A stretch of 8,412 bases of DNA, taken from NCBI GenBank assembly GCA_014381795.1, contig JACNKY010000292.1, forward strand, positions 1 through 8,412, given 5' to 3'. Origin of the DNA: Pseudomonadota bacterium. Lineage in GTDB: Bacteria > SAR324 > NAC60-12. The notes under the pieces are model-generated. The model searched no databases. It saw nothing but the letters and a program-made list of their open reading frames with translations, and had not been told where the DNA came from. Of the stretch, positions 1 to 5,573 are shown piece by piece; position 1 is the first letter of the stretch, and each line of letters starts with the position of its first letter. The translations under genes and the position numbers were made by a program.

Positions 1-162
1 GGAGTCACAGCCGGAGTAGAGAACGGGACTTATATTTTTTGCCTGCCGGGCTCTTACGGTGCATGCAGAACAGGATGGGACAAAATCCTCGCCGCACAAC
101 TCGATATCCGCACCCGACCCTGTAATTTCGTGGAAATGCTGCCAAGACTCACTGAGTATTAA
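1..162 (+). CDS. moaB: Molybdenum cofactor biosynthesis protein MoaB/MogA family, C-terminal part (5' end outside window)
   Basis: Frame 1 is open from the first base to a TAA at 160-162 and gives the last 53 residues of a protein. The visible segment has TAGVENGT, then a hydrophobic strand ending in LPGS, then [14 protein letters not shown] and finally RTRPCNF. This is the C-terminal pattern of MoaB (NGT, PGS, W..I...QLD.R..PCNF), a MoCF-domain protein that binds molybdopterin and adenylylates it, or resembles enzymes that do, in the cytoplasm. The N-terminal part with the GGTG-type motif lies outside the window, so MoaB cannot be firmly told from a MogA-type paralogue; the RTRPCNF ending favours MoaB. 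A hairpin terminator follows 50 bases after the stop, so this is probably the last gene of its transcript. Its neighbours in the window are unrelated to cofactor synthesis. Confidence 0.82.
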   Translation, partial: GVTAGVENGTYIFCLPGSYGACRTGWDKILAAQLDIRTRPCNFVEMLPRLTEY

Positions 163-212
163 ACGCAGCGAAATAAGTCAAAAAACAATTCGCAGTGATA
201 CGGATAATCTTG

Positions 213-250
213 CTTAAACGCCTGCTGAAATCAGCGGGTGTTTAAGTTTT
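213..250 (+). terminator. Intrinsic terminator after moaB, in a convergent gene junction
   Basis: Bases 213-228 pair with 231-246 across a 2-base gap, giving a stem of up to 16 bp with two G-T type mismatches (in practice a few central pairs open to form the loop). Four T follow at 247-250. The T run lies only on the plus-strand side, so it best fits termination of moaB transcripts. Read on the minus strand no T run follows. The right arm is also coding: it carries the last codons and stop of the minus-strand DUF1611 gene. Confidence 0.6.
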
Positions 251-1349
251 GTGCTGCCTCAAACTTCAGGAATTCCTGGACCACAGGCACTAGTCTCCCC
301 ATACCTTCTTCCTTTGGACACACCACAGGTAATCCCAGCCGTTTTTCAAGATTTTTTTGTTCAGCCTGCAGTTCGGCTTTTGTTAGCTCTGAACCGTTCA
401 ACGTAACAGCCAAAGTTTGAGCGCCATAAAGTCGAATCAATTCCAGTTCCTCTTCAATCGGCGGCATCGGCCAAAGTTCCCGGTCATCGTCTGTGAGATA
501 ATATTTCTGTTTCGGCATGCACTGCAGGATCACGCCTTTCGCCAGTGCGCTGCATAAGTATTCCGAACCGCACGGACCGGAAGGGTTGCGTAACGAAGAC
601 TGACCTTCGAGTAAAATCAAATCCGGATACTCCTCCTGATCACAATGCATAATTGCAGACTCAAGTTCACCACTGACAAAATCATTGAGCGTAGAGTCGA
701 GAATAAATCCATAGCGTCCGCCCTGTAGTTTACCAGTCTGTCCGGTGTAAATCATTTCGGTACGAATTCCATGTTCACGGCAGGCATCTCTGAGCCATAT
801 ACTGGAGGTCCGTTTTCCCACTGCGCAGTCTGTTCCAAACATGGCGATTCTTGGTGCACGCACATTTAAAATGTCACCTGTCCAGAAAGAATGATCCCTG
901 GCTCTTTTCGGTTTTCTTATATCGAGCAATTCGGCTTGATTTTGCGTTGCAGTCTGCGCAATTTCCGCATCATCGCTCAAATAGTGGTGCAGACCATTGA
1001 CGATATGCATACCGCAGGATAGTGCTTCCAGCAGCTCCAAACGTAAATCATCCGGAATAACCCCACCTGCCGTGGCAATCCCAATAATTGCGTATACTCC
1101 GCGGCAGCATTCTTCCGGAGTTTTCTTATGTTTTGAACTTTTTGAGTTGAGAAAGTCTTTAATCGACGCATGAATGGGGATGTCAACTGCTTTCCCGTCG
1201 ACCAGTTCTCCTGCGTCTTTGCCTGCGGTATGCTGATCGATAACCGCGAGAATATCGTAATGCTCCGATTTACGGACAAGTCCAAATGCTGTTTTTGCGT
1301 TATGGGAATCAAATTTTCCGCTGGTGAGTAATATTGCCGTTTCTTTCAA
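231..1349 (-). CDS. dgcN: DUF1611 family P-loop protein, DgcN-like (probable D-glutamate N-acetyltransferase)
   Basis: This 372-residue soluble protein has the two-part DUF1611 layout: an N-terminal Rossmann-like half (about residues 1-150) and a C-terminal P-loop half. The P-loop is GTDCAVGKRT at 172-181, the family's hallmark, followed by TGQTG at 202-206 and LEGQSSLRNP at 247-256, both typical of this family. Characterised DUF1611 members (DgcN) acetylate D-glutamate from acetyl-CoA; a partner epimerase, DgcA, then converts it to the L form. No DgcA/dipeptide epimerase gene is in the window, so substrate is inferred from family only. The start at 1349 gives a natural beginning (KETAILLTSG). 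It lies 49 bp behind the RimI-type gene on the same strand, so the two may be co-transcribed. Its stop is embedded in the moaB terminator. Family is certain; activity is moderately likely. Confidence 0.78.
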   Translation of the reverse strand: MKETAILLTSGKFDSHNAKTAFGLVRKSEHYDILAVIDQHTAGKDAGELVDGKAVDIPIHASIKDFLNSKSSKHKKTPEECCRGVYAIIGIATAGGVIPDDLRLELLEALSCGMHIVNGLHHYLSDDAEIAQTATQNQAELLDIRKPKRARDHSFWTGDILNVRAPRIAMFGTDCAVGKRTSSIWLRDACREHGIRTEMIYTGQTGKLQGGRYGFILDSTLNDFVSGELESAIMHCDQEEYPDLILLEGQSSLRNPSGPCGSEYLCSALAKGVILQCMPKQKYYLTDDDRELWPMPPIEEELELIRLYGAQTLAVTLNGSELTKAELQAEQKNLEKRLGLPVVCPKEEGMGRLVPVVQEFLKFEAAQNLNTR

Positions 1350-1398
1350 TGGTGCTCCAATTTAAGTATTTTTTGATTATTTGCTGCTTAACCGGCCA

Positions 1399-1893
1399 TT
1401 ACATTGACCTCATTAATGATGTATCGTGCTTCAGTAATTTTTTAAACAAAAGTGCATCTCCGGAAGGATTCCGATAATAATTTTTTCTACTGCCTGTTTC
1501 TTTGTAAGCAAGTTTACTGTATAATGAAACAGCAGATTTATTGGCCGCATGGACTTCCAGCCAGAGTGATTCTATCCTATCCGACTTCGCAAGTATTTCC
1601 AACTGTTCCAGCATAAATTCTGCAAATCCGCGTTTTCTCCAGCCCGGATGAACACCTAACCTGAGTATTTCGAGTTCAGGAGGTATAGACTGAAACGCCA
1701 ACATACCTATCGAACAGACAGCCGGAATGTCCAACAGCCAATTGTTAAAAGCAGGCTGCTTTTGCATTTCAAGGTAATCTTGTTCATTCCAGGGAGAGGT
1801 GAAACAGAGAGAATCCATTCCCATCATTTCTTTTGCTGAAGGCTGCAAAGAAATTTGAACATCACGAAGGGTATATTCGGAAGTCGTAATCAT
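1399..1893 (-). CDS. rimI: GNAT family N-acetyltransferase, RimI type (ribosomal protein/N-terminal alanine acetyltransferase)
   Basis: The product is a single-domain GNAT enzyme of 164 residues, close to the usual RimI length. In numbering from the longest frame (ATG at 1956, 185 residues) it shows SPW at 54-56, the acetyl-CoA loop VHPGWRKRGFA at 102-112, LEV with Glu134, LY with Tyr146, and GSRKNYY at 155-161. RimI uses a Glu and a Tyr in these places as general base and acid to acetylate protein N-termini, classically of S18. I prefer the ATG at 1893 (MITTSEYTLRD): the extra 21 residues of the longer form are a hydrophobic stretch RimI proteins lack, no ribosome binding site precedes 1956, and a perfect TATAAT box lies inside that extension. 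The gene diverges from rpsB and precedes the DUF1611 gene by 49 bp. The acceptor protein is unknown; the RimI name rests on motif order. Confidence 0.75.
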   Translation of the reverse strand: MITTSEYTLRDVQISLQPSAKEMMGMDSLCFTSPWNEQDYLEMQKQPAFNNWLLDIPAVCSIGMLAFQSIPPELEILRLGVHPGWRKRGFAEFMLEQLEILAKSDRIESLWLEVHAANKSAVSLYSKLAYKETGSRKNYYRNPSGDALLFKKLLKHDTSLMRSM

Positions 1894-1945
1894 TACTTCA
1901 TCTACAATATTCTTGAAAAATAACTTGTAAATTACCAGAAGAATG

Positions 1946-1951
1946 ATTATA
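1946..1951 (-). promoter_or_regulatory. Candidate -10 box for the rimI-type gene
   Basis: The minus strand reads TATAAT here, an exact -10 consensus in a very AT-rich stretch. No good -35 is seen at 16-18 bases upstream. A perfect TTGACA is present further up (1999-2004, minus strand), but at 47 bases it is too far for this box. If used, transcription would begin near 1939, leaving a leader of about 45 bases before the ATG at 1893 and excluding the ATG at 1956. Confidence 0.33.
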
Positions 1952-2031
1952 AACATAGGTTTAATTTATTATTCTTAAAAGAGAAGTGGAAACTTGTTTG
2001 TCAAGGGATGAAGACAGCAGAACCGTTTCTT

Positions 2032-2037
2032 TATGAT
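2032..2037 (+). promoter_or_regulatory. Candidate -10 box for the rpsB operon
   Basis: TATGAT matches the -10 consensus at five of six bases and lies 68 bases upstream of the rpsB start, in the spacer between divergent genes. No convincing -35 is found at 16-18 bases; a TTGTCA at 1998-2003 is 28 bases away. The assignment is tentative, but the operon needs a promoter in this spacer because the upstream genes point the other way. Confidence 0.3.
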
Positions 2038-2093
2038 TCACATCAGAGCCAGTTAGTCCGATTTCATCCTGCGGGCGTTTAACCAAGCCATTA

Positions 2094-2100
2094 TAAGGAG
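2094..2100 (+). promoter_or_regulatory. Strong ribosome binding site of rpsB
   Basis: TAAGGAG lies 5 bases before the rpsB ATG. It is the clearest Shine-Dalgarno sequence in the window and fixes that start; tsf, pyrH and acpP have no comparable match. Confidence 0.8.
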
Positions 2101-2105
2101 ATTTT

Positions 2106-3323
2106 ATGGCTGTCATATCAATGAGACAATTTTTAGAAGCTGGAGTTCATTTTGGACACCAGACAAAACGTTGGCATCCCAAAATGTCACCGTACATCTA
2201 CGGCGTAAAAAACGGCGTTCACGTAATCGATCTGCGCCAGACCCTAACAAAGCTCAAAGAAGCATATGAGTATGTGAAGGAATCCGCAGAAGAAGGCCGC
2301 GTACCGCTTTTTGTCGGCACTAAGATCCAAGTCCAAGGCATTGTAAAAGAAGAAGCTGACCGTTGCGGCAGTCCCTACATCAATTTCCGCTGGCTAGGTG
2401 GTTTACTGACCAACTTTGGTACAGTCAAGCAGTCCATCGCACGCATGAAATCCTTTGAAGAAATTGCCGGTGAAGACGGAAATTACGAAGGTGTCATCAA
2501 AAAAGAAGCTTTGATGATGGAACGTAAACGCGTGAAGTTGACACGCTCCCTTGGCGGAGTACGGAATATGAAAAGCATTCCGTCCATGTTGTTTATTACA
2601 GATTGCCACAGAGAACAGCTTGCGCTGAAAGAAGCCCAAAAGTTGGGAATTCCCGTAGTTGGTATTTCTGATACAAACTGTGATCCAACCGGTATTGACT
2701 TCATGATTCCGGGCAATGATGATTCTCCGCGCGCAGTAGCATTGTTTGCAAATGTTATTTCTACTGCAGTCATGGAAGGTTTAGCTCTTCGGAAGCAAAA
2801 TCGAATTGACTCTGTTCCGGTTGAAAAGGCATCTGCTAAAAAAACAAAAACTCCAACAAAAGATTATGCGGGAAAAGATGGAGTTGCTCCTCAGAAAAAA
2901 GCCGGATCCACACCCATAAAAACTGAGAAGAACGTTCCAGTTGCGGAAGTGAAAGTCGCTGAGGAAAAAGCTCCAGTTGCGGAAGTGAAAGTCGCTGAGA
3001 AAAAAGCTCCTGTTGCGGAAGTGAAAGTCGCTGAGAAAAAAGCTCCTGTTGCGGAAGTGAAAGTCGCTGAGAAAAAAGCTCCTGTTGCGGAAGTGAAAGT
3101 CGCTGAGAAAAAAGCTCCTGTTGCGGAAGTGAAAGTCGCTGAGAAAAAAGCTCCTGTTGCGGAAGTGAAAGTCGCTGAGAAAAAAGCTCCGGTAAAAAAA
3201 GCAAAGCCTGCAGCTAAAGTAAAAGCAGCGGATAAAAAGGCCGATGCGGTTAGCGAAGACAAAACTGTTGAAAAAAAACCGACAGTAGCAAAAGCAGCTA
3301 AAAAGTCAGACTCAGAAAAATAA
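2106..3323 (+). CDS. rpsB: 30S ribosomal protein S2 with a long repetitive lysine-rich C-terminal tail
   Basis: Residues 1 to about 230 are a complete S2 domain: GVHFGHQTKRWHPKM at 13-27, NGVHVIDLRQT at 36-46, RWLGGLLTNF at 95-104, and IPVVGISDTNCDP at 182-194 followed by IPGNDDSPRA at 201-210. S2 binds the 30S subunit between head and body and is required for S1 binding and initiation. The protein is 405 residues, whereas S2 is usually about 230-260. The added 170 or so residues are low complexity, rich in Lys, Ala, Val and Glu, and almost certainly disordered. Residues 279-362 are seven 12-residue repeats of VAEVKVAEKKAP; the last 43 residues are a more degenerate Lys/Ala segment ending in KKSDSEK. 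The frame stays open to TAA at 3321-3323, so the tail is not a frameshift artefact. It is the first gene of the rpsB-tsf-pyrH-frr-mraY series. Confidence 0.97.
   Translation: MAVISMRQFLEAGVHFGHQTKRWHPKMSPYIYGVKNGVHVIDLRQTLTKLKEAYEYVKESAEEGRVPLFVGTKIQVQGIVKEEADRCGSPYINFRWLGGLLTNFGTVKQSIARMKSFEEIAGEDGNYEGVIKKEALMMERKRVKLTRSLGGVRNMKSIPSMLFITDCHREQLALKEAQKLGIPVVGISDTNCDPTGIDFMIPGNDDSPRAVALFANVISTAVMEGLALRKQNRIDSVPVEKASAKKTKTPTKDYAGKDGVAPQKKAGSTPIKTEKNVPVAEVKVAEEKAPVAEVKVAEKKAPVAEVKVAEKKAPVAEVKVAEKKAPVAEVKVAEKKAPVAEVKVAEKKAPVAEVKVAEKKAPVKKAKPAAKVKAADKKADAVSEDKTVEKKPTVAKAAKKSDSEK
2940..3191 (+). repeat. Seven tandem 36-bp repeats inside rpsB
   Basis: Units start at 2940, 2976, 3012, 3048, 3084, 3120 and 3156. 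Units 2-6 are identical at all 36 bases. Unit 7 differs only at its last base (CCG instead of CCT). Unit 1 differs at two bases, one of which changes Lys to Glu. Each unit codes VAEVKVAEKKAP, with a net charge of about +1. The length is a multiple of three, so gain or loss of units keeps the frame. Identity even at silent positions points to recent expansion by slippage or unequal recombination. Confidence 0.97.
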
Positions 3324-3341
3324 AGACTCCTTCCAGAAGAA

Positions 3342-3372
3342 TTTCCGGATTTACATTATGTATTTCCGGAAA
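3342..3372 (+). promoter_or_regulatory. Two-tier inverted repeat in the rpsB-tsf spacer
   Basis: TTTCCGGA (3342-3349) pairs perfectly with TCCGGAAA (3365-3372). Inside it, after a symmetric TT/TT mismatch, TACA (3352-3355) pairs with TGTA (3359-3362) around a 3-base loop. The RNA would form an 8-bp plus 4-bp stem with one internal loop. No T run follows, so it is not a standard terminator. It begins 18 bases after the rpsB stop and ends 40 bases before tsf. Possible roles are an mRNA 3'-end stabiliser, a processing site, a partial attenuator setting the rpsB:tsf ratio, or a DNA operator. Confidence 0.6.
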
Positions 3373-3412
3373 CCACATTAAAACTAATTCAACAATTGGT
3401 AGAATAAAAAAG

Positions 3413-4267
3413 ATGACAACGATTACAGCGTCAGCAGTAAAAAATCTAAGAGAAATAACCGGGGTAGCAATGATGGATTGCAAAAAAGCCCTTGTTGAAA
3501 CAAATGGAGACATCGAAGCCGCTCAGGATTACCTGCGTAAAAAAGGCCAAGCCAAAGCTTTAAAAAAATCCTCTCGTGAGACCAGTGAAGGTGCCGTCTG
3601 CTTTGTCACAAGTGCGGATGGGAAAAGCGCGGGTTTAGTGAAGATTGCCTGCGAAACTGATTTTGTCGCACGAAACGACATATTTCAGGCATTCATCAAA
3701 CAACTTGCAAATCAAGTCTGTGAGCAAGGTACGGACAATCTCCTGGCGCAACCGCTGGTTGCAGGTGAAGGAAATGTTGAGACTTTATTGACCGGAACAA
3801 TTGCTGAGTTAGGTGAGAATATGCAAATTCTCGGTAGCAGAAAAATGGAAATCAGCAATGGTGCAGTAGGCGGATATATCCACAGCAACGGAAAAATTGG
3901 GGTGGCCGTACCACTGGAAACAGATCAGCCTTGTGATGATATACGTCTGGAGGCATTAGCCCGTGACATTGCCATGCATATTGCTGCATTTCCTGCTGAA
4001 GCAGTGAAAGCAGAGCAGGTTTCAAGTGAAGTACTGGAAAAGGAAAAAGAAGTTTTTACTGCACAGGCCCGTGAATCCGGAAAGCCGGATAATATCATTG
4101 AAAAAATGATCGACGGTCGTTTGAATAAATTCCTCAAAGAAATTTGTGTAGAAAGCCAACCCTTTGTGAAAGACCCTCAGGTTTCTGTCAGCCAACTGGT
4201 TGAAAACACGGCCAAGGAACTTGGTGTAAAGATAAACTTCAATACCTTTGAAAAATATCAGTTCTAA
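3413..4267 (+). CDS. tsf: Translation elongation factor Ts (EF-Ts)
   Basis: The product has 284 residues, nearly the length of E. coli EF-Ts. EF-Ts is the cytoplasmic nucleotide exchange factor that removes GDP from EF-Tu. The N-terminal UBA-like domain contains TGVAMMDCKKAL at 16-27 and GDIEAAQDYLRKKG at 32-45. The core begins with EGAVCF and the family signature ETDFVARND at 81-89, whose TDF residues contact the EF-Tu nucleotide site. Two core repeats and a helical C-terminal part follow without gaps. The ATG at 3413 is the natural start, though the bases before it are A-rich rather than a clear ribosome binding site. It lies 89 bp after rpsB, the classic arrangement, and 10 bp before pyrH. 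Confidence 0.97.
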   Translation: MTTITASAVKNLREITGVAMMDCKKALVETNGDIEAAQDYLRKKGQAKALKKSSRETSEGAVCFVTSADGKSAGLVKIACETDFVARNDIFQAFIKQLANQVCEQGTDNLLAQPLVAGEGNVETLLTGTIAELGENMQILGSRKMEISNGAVGGYIHSNGKIGVAVPLETDQPCDDIRLEALARDIAMHIAAFPAEAVKAEQVSSEVLEKEKEVFTAQARESGKPDNIIEKMIDGRLNKFLKEICVESQPFVKDPQVSVSQLVENTAKELGVKINFNTFEKYQF

Positions 4268-4277
4268 ACGAAAAATT

Positions 4278-4988
4278 ATGACCCCGAAATTTAAACGTAT
4301 TCTACTGAAATTAAGCGGAGAAACTCTCGGGGGAGAGCAGGGTACAGGATTTGAGTATGATACAATCCGGGCCCTAGCTGAAAGTGTCGTTGCAGTACAC
4401 AATCTTGGAGTAGAAGTAGGGATTGTGGTAGGTGGAGGTAATATTTTCCGTGGATCAAAATCAGCAGAAGGAAATGTCGGCCGAGTTGCAGGAGATCACA
4501 TGGGAATGCTGGCAACAGTGATCAACAGTATCTGCCTGCAGGAAATACTGGAACAGCGTGGAGTGTTAACCCGCGTCTTGTCTGCAATTGAACTGAATGC
4601 TATTGCGGAACCATACATCAAGCGCAGAGCAGATCGACATCTTGAAAAAAAGAGGGTAGTTATATTTGCAGCTGGAACAGGCAATCCATTTTTTACTACC
4701 GATACTGCAGCTGTCTTGCGTGCCTCTGAAGTTGGTGCGGAAATTGTGATCAAAGCCACCAAAACAGATGGTGTGTATGACAAAGACCCCATGCTTCACG
4801 CTGACGCAGTACGTTACGAAAAATTAAATTACGACGAAGTCCTAAATCAAAATCTACGTGTAATGGATGCAACCGCCATTGCTTTTTGTCGTGACAATCA
4901 ACTTCCCATCCTCGTGCTTGACTACCGTTCGCCTGACTCCATTCTCAAAGCAGTGTGTGGTGAAAAAATCGGAACCCTGATCAACTAA
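4278..4988 (+). CDS. pyrH: Uridylate (UMP) kinase
   Basis: This is a bacterial UMP kinase of the amino acid kinase fold, 236 residues (E. coli has 241). It phosphorylates UMP to UDP with ATP, feeding RNA, DNA and UDP-sugar synthesis, including the peptidoglycan precursors used by MraY downstream. From the ATG at 4278 it shows KRILLKLSGE at 6-15, VVGGGNIFRG at 50-59, DHMGMLATVIN at 73-83, AEPY at 110-113, GTGNPFFTTDTAA at 133-145 and KATKTDGVYDKDP at 159-171, all diagnostic. The frame also extends upstream to a TTG at 4248 inside tsf, but the ATG at 4278 matches the family N-terminus. No clear Shine-Dalgarno precedes it, so translation may depend on coupling to the tsf stop 10 bp away. frr follows after 8 bp. 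Confidence 0.96.
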   Translation: MTPKFKRILLKLSGETLGGEQGTGFEYDTIRALAESVVAVHNLGVEVGIVVGGGNIFRGSKSAEGNVGRVAGDHMGMLATVINSICLQEILEQRGVLTRVLSAIELNAIAEPYIKRRADRHLEKKRVVIFAAGTGNPFFTTDTAAVLRASEVGAEIVIKATKTDGVYDKDPMLHADAVRYEKLNYDEVLNQNLRVMDATAIAFCRDNQLPILVLDYRSPDSILKAVCGEKIGTLIN

Positions 4989-4996
4989 AGAGAAAT

Positions 4997-5566
4997 ATGA
5001 CAATGGAAGATACACAAGAAGTTGAAGAAATGGTTAATCACAAAATGGATCTAACCATTGAGAGCCTGAAACATGATCTCAGCGGCATCCATGCAGGGCG
5101 AGTATCTCCTGCAATGTTGGAGACCGTCAAGGTAGATTACTACGGAAACCCGACTCCAATCAGCCAGGTGGCAAACATCTCAACACCTGAACCTCAGATG
5201 TTAGCGATCAGCCCATGGGAAAAAAACATGATCAAGGAAGTTGAACGTAGTTTACAAGCAGCAAATTTAGGTTTCAGTATCTCTAATGACGGTAATCTCA
5301 TCCGTGCAGTTACCCCTCCGTTCACTGAAGAAAGACGAAAAGATTACGTCAAACAAATTAAAAAAATCGGCGAAGATACTAAGATCGCTGTACGTAATGT
5401 ACGAAGAGACGGGAATGACAATCTTAAACAGATGGAAAAAGATAAGCTGATCTCTCAAGATGAGGAAAAAGTAGCTCAGGAACACGTCCAGAAAGTAACA
5501 GATAAGCATACAGATCTGGTGGATGAGTTAGTAGCCGCAAAGGAAAAAGAACTAATGACACTCTAG
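4997..5566 (+). CDS. frr: Ribosome recycling factor
   Basis: The product has 189 residues (family about 185). With EF-G it splits post-termination ribosomes. The three-helix bundle and small beta domain are all present: an opening helix with LKHDLSGIHAGRVSPAMLE (residues 24-42, the conserved T/GR.SP.ML region), VDYYGNPTPISQVANIS (46-62), the beta-domain segment around ISPWEKNMIKEVE, then PPFTEERRKDYVK and the VRNVRRDGND region in the second and third helices. The ATG at 4997 is preceded by AAAGAGAAAT, a weak A/G-rich ribosome binding site. A second ATG two codons on would change little. It sits 8 bp after pyrH and 7 bp before mraY, so the three are very likely co-transcribed. Confidence 0.97.
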   Translation: MTMEDTQEVEEMVNHKMDLTIESLKHDLSGIHAGRVSPAMLETVKVDYYGNPTPISQVANISTPEPQMLAISPWEKNMIKEVERSLQAANLGFSISNDGNLIRAVTPPFTEERRKDYVKQIKKIGEDTKIAVRNVRRDGNDNLKQMEKDKLISQDEEKVAQEHVQKVTDKHTDLVDELVAAKEKELMTL

Positions 5567-5573
5567 GACTTAA

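Noticed and set aside
238..420. Small plus-strand open frame of 60 codons
   Set aside because: It lies wholly opposite the DUF1611 gene, has no ribosome binding site, and starts in the terminator arm.
2043..2093. Autoregulatory ribosomal-protein leader upstream of rpsB
   Set aside because: Only a 5-bp stem (2056-2060 with 2072-2076) with an 11-base loop could be found, and I recognise no known S2 leader motif.
2836..3262. Two long minus-strand open frames opposite the rpsB repeats, coding repetitive proteins
   Set aside because: They exist because a 36-bp repeat without a stop in a given frame stays open in every unit. They have no start signals or recognisable domain, while the plus frame is a clear S2 protein.
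4248..4277. Upstream extension of pyrH to a TTG start overlapping tsf
   Set aside because: The added ten residues do not match the UMP kinase N-terminus, whereas the ATG at 4278 gives the usual start just before KRILLKLSGE.
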